Below, one piece after another: positions 1-8,395 of a stretch of 23,050 nucleotides of DNA. The notes beneath the pieces were generated by a model. That model worked only from the letters and a program-made list of their open reading frames with translations. It was not told the DNA's origin and ran no database searches. Location: the NCBI GenBank assembly GCA_050184295.1, contig JBFXAM010000069.1, positions 1-23,050 of the forward strand. Direction: 5' to 3'. Each line of letters begins with the position of its first letter. The stretch's first letter is position 1. The position numbers were made by a program, and so were the translations under genes. The DNA is from JBFXAM01 sp050184295 (lineage in GTDB: Bacteria; Planctomycetota; Phycisphaerae; UBA1845; Fen-1342).

Positions 1-1
1 C

Positions 2-97
2 AACGTCCGTGGCTACCTCCGCGGAACGCAGAAACAACCCCGCATCGTCGCAAGCTACTTCCATGCCGAATCCGTCCGCTACGCAGCGGCAACATGA
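2..97 (+). CDS. C-terminal end of an unidentified protein (5' truncated by window start)
   Basis: From base 2 an open frame encodes 31 residues beginning NVRGYLRG and ending SVRYAAAT, with a TGA stop at 95-97. The start lies outside the window. The sequence is mildly basic and not low-complexity. It stops 4 bp before the stop codon of the convergent RHS fragment, which is typical of two gene ends meeting. I do not recognise the family. The main alternative is that it is a chance open frame, because 31 codons is short in GC-rich DNA. Confidence 0.35.
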   Translation, partial: NVRGYLRGTQKQPRIVASYFHAESVRYAAAT

Positions 98-101
98 ACT
101 G

Positions 102-1568
102 TCATCTGTTTACTGGCCGGGGTAATACAACCACCGACGTGCGTGCTCCAACTCGATCCCCGACGCGATCCAAGTATGTCCGACCGTCGCCACCGGTCCA
201 GTCAAGAAATCCACGGGGAGTGAATACGCCAGGTTCGCCGGAAGACGACGGCGGCCAATCCACGGGAAACCGAGGAAATCCATAGCGAAGATCTTCATCA
301 CTCCATTGCAGTCCGCTTGGGTCTGCTCGACCAACGGGCTGCGAACCACAATAATCGTAACAATTCAACCCCCCCGCGATCCCAATCGGATCCCTCTGCA
401 CGAACCTTCCAATATCCGGCTGGTACCAGCGTGCGCCGACGTGCTTGAGGGCGATCGGCTTCGTGCCGGGCTTGCCTTGCAATACGAGCAGGTCGGATTC
501 ATAACCATACGCACCCGCATATTGATAGCGCGGCGAGCCGCTGGGCTGCGTCGTCGCTACCTTCCATTCGGATTCACCCGAATCGTACACCACCGATTCG
601 CCGAAGGCGGTGTAATACAAGGTTTGCGGGCCGCTCGCGGGCGGGTCGCCGGCGTCGTCGGTTAGCAAGCTGGTCGAGCCGACCAGGTCGGCGTGGTAGT
701 AGCGGCTCGCGCCATTGCTGACCGTCTGCTCGCCCATTCCGCCGAAGTAGCGGGTCTCTTCGACTGCGTCATACGTGTCGCAATCGCCGGGCGTCAGCGT
801 GAAGTCGCCAAGCGGCGTGTCGCCGGTGTAGTCGGTCCAGGCGCCGGTTTCGAGCGGAACGTAGTTGTCGTTGGGATCGACGGCGCGACGGAGGTAGCGT
901 CCGCGCAGACTGTCATACCGGAACTCGACGGCGGCGGTTTTCACATGACCAGTATACCCGCCTTTGCCGTCGTCCGACCAGGTTTCCCAGACGACGCGCC
1001 AGAGCATGCCGTTGCTCGCGTAGTAGAGCGCCAACCCGCGGGCGATCTGCCGGTCCTCGCCATCGAGGTCTTCCGCGTCGCGGATGATGATGTTCGAGCA
1101 GCGGCCATTGGCGTAATAAACATAACTGACCGTCCGCGTCGGCTTTTCGCCGCCCTCGTACTCCGGGTCGAATTCGCTGTAGGTGAGCAGCCGGTTGTTG
1201 TGCGTCTGGTACTCGCCTTCCTCTTCGCCGTCGACGTCGTACGTATACAGCGTCGACAGCCCCGCCGGCGTGTTATCGGTCTTCGAGGTGCAATTGCCGA
1301 GCTGGTCGTAGTCGTAGGTCACGTCGTAGACCACGACGGCGGGTTCGTCATCGATCGTCCGCGACTCGTCGGTCAGACGCTTGCGATTGTCGTAGCCGAA
1401 GGCGACGGTCGTGACGGTCGCCGGCGTTACGACGTTGTCAGTCTCGACCCGGCTGGCGAGCGTGTTGTCGAGGTTCCAGACGTAATCGCACTGGTATAGC
1501 ACGGCGTTCAATGCGTCCTTGTGGATGATATGCTCGACGCGGTTCGCCTCGTCGTACTCGTAGAACAC
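102..1568 (-). pseudogene. Orphan, 5'-truncated RHS/YD-repeat C-terminal cassette with its own tip
   Basis: This encodes 488 residues of RHS core ending in the conserved RHS box (GRFVQRDPIG, then DPSGLQW), followed by a short variable tip of about 70 residues. It is a diverged copy of the 3' third of the large RHS gene at 2393-7390: the segments YDNRKRLT, RTIDDEP, SRYYHADLVGSTSLLTD and LKHVGARWYQPDIGRFVQRDP have near-identical partners there. The frame stays open upstream to a TGA at 1704-1706, and RHS homology starts near 1635 (FVWDDASRLERIEYDNGAKV). There is no signal peptide, no Shine-Dalgarno and no N-terminal domain, so it is a displaced cassette rather than a complete gene. The tips match for about 20 residues past the RHS box and then diverge. 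No minus-strand gene that could serve as an immunity partner follows it. Confidence 0.8.
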
Positions 1569-1720
1569 CTTCGCGCCGTTGTCATACTCGATGCGCTCCA
1601 GCCGGCTCGCGTCGTCCCAGACGAACGTCGCGCCGGGGGATGCGCAGCCGCGCGTGGCGGTTTCGGGCGGCCGAAATGAATAGCCCTCGGTCGGGCACCC
1701 GCGTCAAGCCACGATCAGTC

Positions 1721-2314
1721 TCACTGTACCGCGGCATGCGTTCGCTGTTGGTCCGGCTGGAAAAGAGTAATCACATATGTCAACAAATCGTTCAGTTGTG
1801 TCGGGGGATCGCCAACAGACTGCGATCGAGCAATTAAGCCGTGCCGATCTACCCAATCCTCAAACACCGCGTCCAAGTCTTCGCCGAGCGTTATCCAGTA
1901 CCATTTGGAGGATGACATCAGCGCGCCCAGATCGTCATGCGGCCGAAGCATGGTCCATGATATTCCCATAGCGGAGCCTATACCAGAGAGAAGATCCATA
2001 ATCGCCGCTCGATGCTCCGGTGCGATGGCGTGATATTTGGAGAACCACTCCTGTGGCTCAAGTGACGAACGATCTCGGAACGCATAAGCCCGGCGGGGAA
2101 TGAGATATATGGCACGTACAACGTTGACAATAATGACGCCTCCGAGTATTGCAAGAATGATTGTTAGAATCCACAACTCTAAAGCTCCGCTCCCCAGTTG
2201 TGCGGTCTGATCTGCGACTTCATCCAGTAAACATTTCTCGACACAGCATGAGGCTATCTCGAAACCTGCATCTGTAGCATTGGGCGTCGCTGCGAAGCTC
2301 TGAAACCCGCACAA
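1721..2314 (-). CDS. Single-helix membrane protein; candidate RHS immunity protein
   Basis: I do not recognise the family. The frame encodes up to 197 residues, but the first codon is TTG and the first ~20 residues are read from the inverted-repeat element at 2247-2371, so the true start is uncertain and may lie downstream. A strong transmembrane segment (LELWILTIILAILGGVIIVN and following residues) spans roughly 46-73, followed by a positively charged flank (RAIYLIPRRAYAFRDR) and a soluble domain of about 110 residues rich in W, D and E. The gene follows the large RHS gene on the same strand and precedes the orphan RHS cassette, where RHS immunity genes usually sit. Its base composition looks less GC-rich than its neighbours, consistent with an acquired tip/immunity pair. 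The immunity role is inferred from position only. Confidence 0.55.
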   Translation of the reverse strand: MCGFQSFAATPNATDAGFEIASCCVEKCLLDEVADQTAQLGSGALELWILTIILAILGGVIIVNVVRAIYLIPRRAYAFRDRSSLEPQEWFSKYHAIAPEHRAAIMDLLSGIGSAMGISWTMLRPHDDLGALMSSSKWYWITLGEDLDAVFEDWVDRHGLIARSQSVGDPPTQLNDLLTYVITLFQPDQQRTHAAVQ

Positions 2315-2371
2315 ATCGGGCCTTGACGCGCGGCTATTCCATGATTTTCAGGGTTCTGAGATAGCCTCATG
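2247..2371. mobile_element. 125-bp inverted-repeat element (MITE-like or IS remnant)
   Basis: The 14 bases at 2247-2260 (CATGAGGCTATCTC) are the exact reverse complement of 2358-2371. Similarity continues inward imperfectly (GAAACC-TG against AGAACCCTG) to about 24 bp. The interior has no gene of its own. GAGGCTATCTC-type ends resemble terminal repeats of IS5-group elements, but that is a recollection, not a match. The element lies between the RHS stop codon and the following membrane-protein gene and overlaps the apparent start of that gene. Confidence 0.6.
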
Positions 2372-2392
2372 TCATTCTGGCACCAAGCCGTG

Positions 2393-5134
2393 TTAATAGA
2401 TTGACGGTGCCCCTCCTGGAACAAATGTGCCCCAACGCTCTTGGTTCTCGGTGCTCGTCGAGTACGGTGGTGCCGGGGGCCGCCATTCATTCTCAACGAG
2501 CAAGATCAGGATATCAAGACCGACTCCAACAGGACCGAGCAGCCGGGGCGCGGCCCAGCGAAGGGCGGTCGCGGCACGCATACCCAATCGACGGTTCACG
2601 CAGTTCGACCACCAGAGCTTAGTCGGCTTTCTATTGGCCTTGTCAAACCCTCGCGAGTGTTTATCAACTCGATGATTAACAGCCGTTGCGCCGGCCGTGC
2701 CGAGGCCGACCGGAAATCCGGGATCCGGGTAATTCGGATACCCATACGCGAGATCTTCGTCGGTCCAATGAAGCCCGCTTGGATCGGTCCTGGACGTCGG
2801 TTGTTGACCACAGTATGTGTAGCAATTGTTACCGCCATCCAACCCAATCGGATCCCGCTGCACAAACCTCCCGATGTCCGGCTGATACCATCTCGCGCCG
2901 ACGTGTTTGAGTGTGATCGGCTTGGTGCCGGGCTTGCCTTCCAATACGAGCAGGTCGGCTTCGTAGCCGTGGGCGCCGGCGTATTGGTAGCGCGGCGCGC
3001 CGGCGGGTTGGGTTGTGGCTACTTTCCATTCAGACTCACCCGAGTCGTACACTACCGCTTCGCCGAAGGCGGTGTAGGCGAGGCGGACGGGGCCGGCGCC
3101 GCCGCCGGTGGGGATTTCGCCGGCTTCGTCGGTCAGCGCGGTCGTGGAGCCTACAAGGTCGGCGTGGTAGTAGCGCGTGCTGACCGGGTCGCCGAGCGCG
3201 TCGAGCGACTGCTGCGCGAATGTGCCGCCGGCGCCGGTGTAGCGCATCGTCGGAACGGTCGCGATCGACTTGCCTTCGATCGAGGCGGTGAAGTCGAGGT
3301 AGGGTTCGTCGCCGTCGTAGTCGGTCCAGAGCGCTTCGCCGAAGGTCCATTCCGTCGGATCATCGGACGAATTCGTGTTGACGGCGCGCGAGAGGTAGCG
3401 GCCGCGCAGGGTGTCGTACCGGAATTCCCGCCCGTCGATCGTCGCGTAGCTGTTCTCGACCACGTCGCCTTCCTCGTCCACGCTCCACGTGCCGCGGACC
3501 GCGAGCCACAGGCTGCCATTCGCGGCGTAGTATAACGCCAGGTCGCGGGCGATCTGGCGGTCCTCGCCGTCGAGATCGCCGGCGTCGAAGATCGTGATGT
3601 TCGACGCCCAGCCGTTCTTGTAGTACGTGTACTTCACCGTCCGCACCGGCTTTTCGCCGGACTCGTATTCCGGATCATACTCATCATACCACAGCAGGCG
3701 GTTGTTATTCGTCTGGTGGTTGATGTCGCGATTGCCGGGGTCGGCGTCGTAGAAGTACTCCGTCCAGCGGCCGGCGACCAGGTTATCGTACCGCGCGGTG
3801 CGGTTGCCGAGCTGGTCGTAGGTGTACGAGAGATCGTAGACCGGCACGTCGGGTTCGTCGTCGATCGTGCGGGCCTCGCCGGTGAGCCGCTTGCGGTTGT
3901 CGTACGAAAACTGCACGATGGCCACGACGGGCGAGCCGCTGGTGACGTCCGTCTCGGTGCGCGAGTCGAGCGTGTTGTCGAGGTTCCAGACGTAATCGAA
4001 CTGGAACACGACCGCGTTCAGGCTGTCCTTGTGGATGAGGTGCTCGACGCGGTTCACTTCGTCGTACTCATAGAGCACTTTGGCGCCGTTCAGGAACTCG
4101 ATCGATTCAGGCCGGCCGGCGGCGTCGTAGGTGTAGGTGTCGACGCCGGTGCCGCCGGTGCGCAGGACCGTCTCGATGAAGCCGCGCTCCTCGTAGGTGT
4201 ATTGCGTCACGTCGCCGTCGGGCCCGGTGCGCTGCAGCACGCGGCCGTCGGGGTCGTGCTCGTCGTACGTGAACGTGCGCGTAAGCGTCGGGCACTCGCC
4301 GTCAGCGGCGACTTCGTTTGATGCGATGATGACACTCGTTACGCGCTGTAATTCGTCGTAAGCGATCGTGAATTCGCGCTCGTTCGACACGCTCAGCGCG
4401 TCGTGCTCCAGGTCAGCGGTCGAATTCAGCAACTGTCCGATGATGCTGTACTGCGCGCTGCCGAGCATCGTCGTCTTCAGAGCGTTGAGGTTCGGCGCCG
4501 GGATGGCGTCGCTCAGCCGCCCGCCGCCCTGGCTGGCGGTGAACGTACAGGGCCAGCAGCAGCATGTTGAAGTCGTCATGCTCTGGTTGGCGTCGTAACC
4601 CATCGACGCGCAGCCACCATCTTCGCTCGCCTCGGTCGGATTGCCGTTGGCATCGTTCGTGGTCGGGCCGTTCTCGCAGGGGTCGATGCCCAGGCCGGGC
4701 GAGCCGACGATGAGCCCTTCGGTCAGCTTGCTGAAATAGCCGTATACGTCATATTCAAATTTGTGCTTCACGTCGTTCGCATCCGTGACGCAGAGCACCT
4801 GCCCGAAGCTGTTGTTCGCGTCGTTGTCGTGGTACACGATGGTGGTGACGGCGGGGTCGCCGATGCCGACGGCGGACATCTCCGTGATGCTGACGACGAG
4901 CGTCGGGTCGAAGCCCTCGTCGTCGTAGCCGTACTGCACCCAGTGCTCCAGCGGGTCGAGCACCTCGATGAGGCGGTAGAAATTCGGGCGGTTCTCGCTG
5001 TCGGGCTGCTCCCAATCGAGCGTCCAAGTCTGCGGCGGGCCGCCGGGCAAGGGACTCGTGATGGTTTCGAGATTGCCGACCGGGCCGTAGGTCATCGTCC
5101 AGACGTGCTCCAGCTCGTCGGTGAACGTGTCCAT
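2393..5134 (-). CDS. RHS/YD-repeat core and C-terminal tip (3' part of amber-interrupted RHS gene)
   Basis: This 913-residue segment is the main RHS shell: repeated YD motifs (YTYDAAGRPES, YEYDEVNRVEH, YTYDQLGNRTARYDN), then the RHS box GARWYQPDIGRFVQRDPIGL near residue 780, then a variable tip of ~110 residues. The tip carries a hydrophobic stretch (LLGPVGVGLDILILLVENEW) and has no nuclease motif I can see. The first ATG at 5134 has no Shine-Dalgarno and no signal peptide. The frame is open up to 5224 and continues directly from the upstream segment across a TAG at 5225-5227, so this is the rest of one long gene rather than an independent one. RHS proteins form beta-cage shells that encapsulate a C-terminal effector; whether this tip is toxic is unknown. 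Confidence 0.85.
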   Translation of the reverse strand: MDTFTDELEHVWTMTYGPVGNLETITSPLPGGPPQTWTLDWEQPDSENRPNFYRLIEVLDPLEHWVQYGYDDEGFDPTLVVSITEMSAVGIGDPAVTTIVYHDNDANNSFGQVLCVTDANDVKHKFEYDVYGYFSKLTEGLIVGSPGLGIDPCENGPTTNDANGNPTEASEDGGCASMGYDANQSMTTSTCCCWPCTFTASQGGGRLSDAIPAPNLNALKTTMLGSAQYSIIGQLLNSTADLEHDALSVSNEREFTIAYDELQRVTSVIIASNEVAADGECPTLTRTFTYDEHDPDGRVLQRTGPDGDVTQYTYEERGFIETVLRTGGTGVDTYTYDAAGRPESIEFLNGAKVLYEYDEVNRVEHLIHKDSLNAVVFQFDYVWNLDNTLDSRTETDVTSGSPVVAIVQFSYDNRKRLTGEARTIDDEPDVPVYDLSYTYDQLGNRTARYDNLVAGRWTEYFYDADPGNRDINHQTNNNRLLWYDEYDPEYESGEKPVRTVKYTYYKNGWASNITIFDAGDLDGEDRQIARDLALYYAANGSLWLAVRGTWSVDEEGDVVENSYATIDGREFRYDTLRGRYLSRAVNTNSSDDPTEWTFGEALWTDYDGDEPYLDFTASIEGKSIATVPTMRYTGAGGTFAQQSLDALGDPVSTRYYHADLVGSTTALTDEAGEIPTGGGAGPVRLAYTAFGEAVVYDSGESEWKVATTQPAGAPRYQYAGAHGYEADLLVLEGKPGTKPITLKHVGARWYQPDIGRFVQRDPIGLDGGNNCYTYCGQQPTSRTDPSGLHWTDEDLAYGYPNYPDPGFPVGLGTAGATAVNHRVDKHSRGFDKANRKPTKLWWSNCVNRRLGMRAATALRWAAPRLLGPVGVGLDILILLVENEWRPPAPPYSTSTENQERWGTFVPGGAPSIY

Positions 5135-5224
5135 GTTGCGGTCGGCGTCGTAATCGTACGCGCGCTCGTTCGTCAGCGGGTCGATGCGGACGCGGAAGAG
5201 ACCGGCGGGCTGGAAGGCGTAGGT

Positions 5225-5227
5225 CTA
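5225..5227 (-). other. In-frame TAG interrupting the RHS gene
   Basis: On the minus strand the codons run GAG GAG GAC TAG ACC TAC GCC TTC. The 30 codons between the TAG and the next ATG read as normal RHS sequence (LFRVRIDPLTNERAYDYDAD). An earlier repeat of the same protein reads DEKTWTYAYAES, so the expected residue here is probably Trp (TGG to TAG) or Gln (CAG to TAG). A single transition explains the break. Confidence 0.85.
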
Positions 5228-7390
5228 GTCCTCCTCGCGGCGATCGGTGTAGACCGTGTGGCGGAAGCCGGAAGTGTCGTCGAAGGTCGTCCAATCGAAC
5301 GAATGCGTGTAGACGATGGGGTCGGGGTCGGCGTCGAGTTCGGGGTCGGTGATGACGCTCGGCGAAACATCGACAAAGCTCTCGGCGTAGGCGTACGTCC
5401 AGGTCTTTTCGTCGCGCGAGGTGATGCTCGTGATGCGGTCGTTCGTGTAGTCGATGACGATCGAGGACGGATCGATCGAGACGAGCTCGGTGCCCGTCGT
5501 AGGAAAGTGAATTTCGACGAGTTCGCCGGTGTCGAACTCGAACTCCCATTCTCGCGCGAGCGGGTCGGTCAGCAGCTCCAGATCATCCGTGCCCTCATCG
5601 TACGTAAACAGCAGGTGGTGATTCTCGACGCTCTCGCGTCCCTCGGCGGCGCTGACGATTTTCTCGATGCGGTTCTCGCCTTCCTCCCAGACGACGGTGA
5701 CCGTGTTGCCGCTGCTGTCCTTCACCTCGATGAGCCGGCCGTCGGTGTTAAAAATTCGTTTGGACTGGTTCGGGCGCGTGAGTTCCCAGGTGTCCGTGGG
5801 GGCTTCGCCGACGTGCGCGAGGTGATCGAAGTTGCCGACGGGCGGGATGTAGTCGCCGGCGTCGTAGGTGAAGTCCCACGCCGTGCCGTCGTCTTCGACA
5901 ACGCGGACGTTGTCGTTCGGCCAGACGTAGAGCCGGCCGCTGTAGGAGAACGACCAGCCGGGGCCGAGGTCCATGCCGGGGATGGGCGGAGCGGGCGGGT
6001 CGTCGACGGCGGCGCTGTTGTGATAGAGCGCGAAGCCGACGGCGGGGCCGACGGGGTCGAAGCCGACGAGCGGGATGACGGTGATGAGGTTGCCGTTGGC
6101 GAGATTGACCGTGGAGAACGGCGACACCGGCAGGCCGGCTTCCCAGCGACGCGGGGCGCCGGGGCGGCGGTGCTGCACGGTGCAGCGGACGGTGTCGGAT
6201 TCGTCGAAGTCGCTGTCGGCGTCGTCGGTGTCGGCTTCGGCCTGGATGAGGATGTCGGCCATGGCGGCGCTAGGGGCGAGGCCTTCGACCCAGAGGCGGA
6301 GGGGCCAGTAGCGGGGGTCGGCTCCGAGGTTGACGGCGATGAGGTAATCCGTGAACGGATCGGTGTCGAAGTTATTGAAAGCACCGTCGCCGTTGATGTC
6401 GCCGACCTCTTCGAAGGGCGGGTAACCGGGATCCCAGTAGGTGGATTCGAAGGTTCCCGGATCGGCGAGGGCGAGCACATAGGGGGTGATGTCGAAGTTG
6501 TTCAGAGCGCCATCGGCGTTCATGTCTCCCAGGATCCAGACGGCGTGATCGGCTGTCGTGCCCTCGCTATCGACGACGGCCCAGCTCGAGCCGGTCTTCT
6601 GCCAGAGGCGGACGGCGGCATCGGGGTAGACGACCTGCCAGGCGAGAGAGTCGGCGACGGGGGTGACGCCGGTGTCGGGGGTGATCTCGATGACGAGGGG
6701 GACGAGGTCGTCCTCGCCGGCGACGGGCTGGGTGTCGGCGTGGTCGGCGACGCCGTCGTGGTCGTCGTCGTCATCGTTGACGGCGAGAACCTTGCCGGGC
6801 TTGTCGGTGTCGGCTTCGAGGGTGTCTTCGCCGCTGAGGCGGTCGGGGAGGCTGGTCGAGTTGTCGTTGTCGGAATCGATATCGGCGTCGACAGCGGGGG
6901 TGGGGCCGCCGAGTGTCGGGTCTCCGCCGAAGGGACCGGCGGCGACGGGTGTTGCGGGGGGCGGTTCGTGAGGCGGACCGCGTGCGGGAGCGAGACCGGG
7001 GCGGCGGGGCGGTTCGCCGCCGACGGGGCCGGCGGGTGGGGCGAAGTTCTGGTTGCCGAGCATATCGATGAAGACGGCGGAGAAGCCGGCGATGTCGGCG
7101 GTGGTGACTTCGTCGTCATCGTTGAAGTCGGCGCGATTGAGCATGTCCTGTTGTGAGCGGTTGCGCGACGTGCGCCAGGCTTCGGAATCGAGCAGGCAGT
7201 CAATGAACGGAGCCAAATCGTCTGGCGTGAAGGCGCCGTCACAGTTCATGTCGCCGGGAAGGGCTTGTGCGTCCGGCAGTTGTGCGAATGCGGCCGGAGA
7301 GCCGAAAACGATCACGGACGCAAGGGCCGCGCGAATCGCTCCGCGCCGAAGAATGGCTTCACCGGAACGCACAATTGTTTGCAGCGACAT
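5225..7390 (-). CDS. Secreted dockerin-like / RHS protein, N-terminal part, ending at in-frame amber
   Basis: This encodes 721 residues. A signal peptide lies at about 1-36 (basic n-region with RR at 15-16, hydrophobic core, AFA before Q37). Next come a dockerin-like EF-hand pair (GDMNCDGAFTPDDLAPF from 46, then a second loop near 88), a Pro/Gly linker, an Asp-rich thrombospondin-3-like stretch (DADIDSDNDN, DDDDDHDGVADHADTQP), and a second dockerin-like pair (GDMNADGALNNFD, GDINGDGAFNNFD) near 290-350. The RHS entry region follows (LANGNLITVIPL, then PGWSFSYSGRLYVW). The ATG at 7390 follows a GGAG at good spacing. The frame ends at TAG 5225-5227, and the same frame resumes at once with TYAFQPAGLFRV. 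The protein is expected to be exported and Ca2+-binding. This half alone would lack the RHS box and tip. Confidence 0.88.
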   Translation of the reverse strand: MSLQTIVRSGEAILRRGAIRAALASVIVFGSPAAFAQLPDAQALPGDMNCDGAFTPDDLAPFIDCLLDSEAWRTSRNRSQQDMLNRADFNDDDEVTTADIAGFSAVFIDMLGNQNFAPPAGPVGGEPPRRPGLAPARGPPHEPPPATPVAAGPFGGDPTLGGPTPAVDADIDSDNDNSTSLPDRLSGEDTLEADTDKPGKVLAVNDDDDDHDGVADHADTQPVAGEDDLVPLVIEITPDTGVTPVADSLAWQVVYPDAAVRLWQKTGSSWAVVDSEGTTADHAVWILGDMNADGALNNFDITPYVLALADPGTFESTYWDPGYPPFEEVGDINGDGAFNNFDTDPFTDYLIAVNLGADPRYWPLRLWVEGLAPSAAMADILIQAEADTDDADSDFDESDTVRCTVQHRRPGAPRRWEAGLPVSPFSTVNLANGNLITVIPLVGFDPVGPAVGFALYHNSAAVDDPPAPPIPGMDLGPGWSFSYSGRLYVWPNDNVRVVEDDGTAWDFTYDAGDYIPPVGNFDHLAHVGEAPTDTWELTRPNQSKRIFNTDGRLIEVKDSSGNTVTVVWEEGENRIEKIVSAAEGRESVENHHLLFTYDEGTDDLELLTDPLAREWEFEFDTGELVEIHFPTTGTELVSIDPSSIVIDYTNDRITSITSRDEKTWTYAYAESFVDVSPSVITDPELDADPDPIVYTHSFDWTTFDDTSGFRHTVYTDRREED

Positions 7391-7938
7391 GGTTCACTCC
7401 GTGGATTAGCGGTTCCCGAGCGTACGACTGGAGTGTGAATGGCGCGGGATGCGCCGACTGCGGGAATTATGGAAGCGCTTCATCGCGGAGCAAGAAATAC
7501 TCTGAAATTTCTCTTCACGGTATGCGACGCACGGACTGCAGCGCGCCAAGTCGCTTGAAGGCGGACATGGTTCGTCTGCTGATCGGTATTGGTGCGCGAA
7601 TTGAGCGATCTGGCGCGCCCGCATCTTTGTGACGTTCGGTGCTGGCGCGCCGTGCCCGCGGCGAACGCGTCGCGCGTCGTGTCGATCGTCGCGCTCATGT
7701 CGCGGCGGCGGGCAGCGTCAACGTCCACGTCACCCGCACATGTCGCGGATCGACACACCCAGAGGCGGCCGGTGCGAACCGTCGGGCCGAATCATCCCTG
7801 ACTTCTGCCAGATATCACTCGTAGTCGCCGCCTCTCGCAAGGAATTCTCGACATTCTCGGATTTCGAGTGGACTCCGGGCCGTTCTCATGGCACTGTCGT
7901 CATGTACGCCGCCGGCGTACGCCAAAAGGAGCAACGAA
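7391..7938. other. Intergenic region between the RHS gene and the phage-like block
   Basis: About 550 bp separate the divergently transcribed RHS gene and the 7939 gene. I see no convincing gene: frames here lack ribosome binding sites and have biased Arg/Ala/Ser composition. The region should hold the RHS promoter near 7391-7500 and the promoter of the small-gene run near 7830-7900. A perfect palindrome lies at 7904-7920. A junction between host DNA and the phage-like element may lie here, but no duplicated att core was identified. Confidence 0.5.
7904..7920. promoter_or_regulatory. Perfect palindrome upstream of the small-gene run
   Basis: GTACGCCG-C-CGGCGTAC is an exact inverted repeat of two 8-bp arms around one base. 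It lies just upstream of the AAGGAG at 7925-7930 that serves the gene starting at 7939. The position suits an operator or a 5' mRNA hairpin close to the ribosome binding site. No binding protein can be assigned. Confidence 0.4.
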
Positions 7939-8361
7939 ATGCCGATGGACGGGGCCACGAACATGACGACGAACGAACCGACGAGCAACAACGCGAACGA
8001 CGTGGCGAGCAGGCACGCGCAGGACGGGCTGCTGAACGACGGGCTCGACCCCGGCGAGATTCTGGACACGCTGAACATCCGCCGGATCGATCGCCGCACG
8101 AGCTGCGGTGGCGCTTGGGTGCTCGGCACGATCGCCGGGCATCGCTTCGATGCCCTGGTCTTCGCGGAGCCGGCGCTGAACCGAGAGTGGGAAGTCGACG
8201 GCGACAGCCGCATTTCGAAGCTCTGGCTGCAGCGGACCTGCGACCGGGTCACGGTCTACAACTGGGACCGCGGCGCGGACGTCGAGCCAACGACGATGCT
8301 CGCGGGCGTGATCGTCAGCCTGCTGGCCGCCGGGCTCGCCGAGCACATCTGGGACGCGTAG
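7939..8361 (+). CDS. Small hypothetical protein, possible DUF7678-like
   Basis: This encodes 140 residues. The ATG at 7939 is preferred over an in-frame ATG at 7888 because AAGGAG (7925-7930) precedes it at 8-nt spacing. The N-terminus is rich in Asn and Thr and probably disordered. The C-terminal half has a compact beta pattern (GTIAGHRFDALVFAEPA, then SRISKLWLQR and VTVYNWDRG). That pattern (a 'GTI..H.F.A.VF.EP' strand pair followed by 'SRISKLWL') resembles the small phage-associated DUF7678 family as I recall it; I cannot verify this. It is the first of four same-strand small genes with good ribosome binding sites, so it is probably the head of that transcript. No catalytic motif is visible. 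Confidence 0.7.
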   Translation: MPMDGATNMTTNEPTSNNANDVASRHAQDGLLNDGLDPGEILDTLNIRRIDRRTSCGGAWVLGTIAGHRFDALVFAEPALNREWEVDGDSRISKLWLQRTCDRVTVYNWDRGADVEPTTMLAGVIVSLLAAGLAEHIWDA

Positions 8362-8395
8362 GTCCGCCCAAGACGCCCACGAAAGGAGGCAACCG

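Noticed and set aside
4763..7156. A 797-codon plus-strand open frame opposite the RHS gene
   Set aside because: It is antisense to an evident coding gene, is Val/Gly/Ala/Asp-rich without domains, and arises from high-GC third positions.
7391..7758. Short minus-strand frames upstream of the RHS gene
   Set aside because: They are basic, low-information sequences without ribosome binding sites and overlap the expected promoter region.
7837..7872. Short matches between the left intergenic region and the right end (TCGCAAGGA, TTCGAGTGG), considered as att repeats
   Set aside because: Nine-base matches are expected by chance between regions of this size, and they do not form one continuous repeat.
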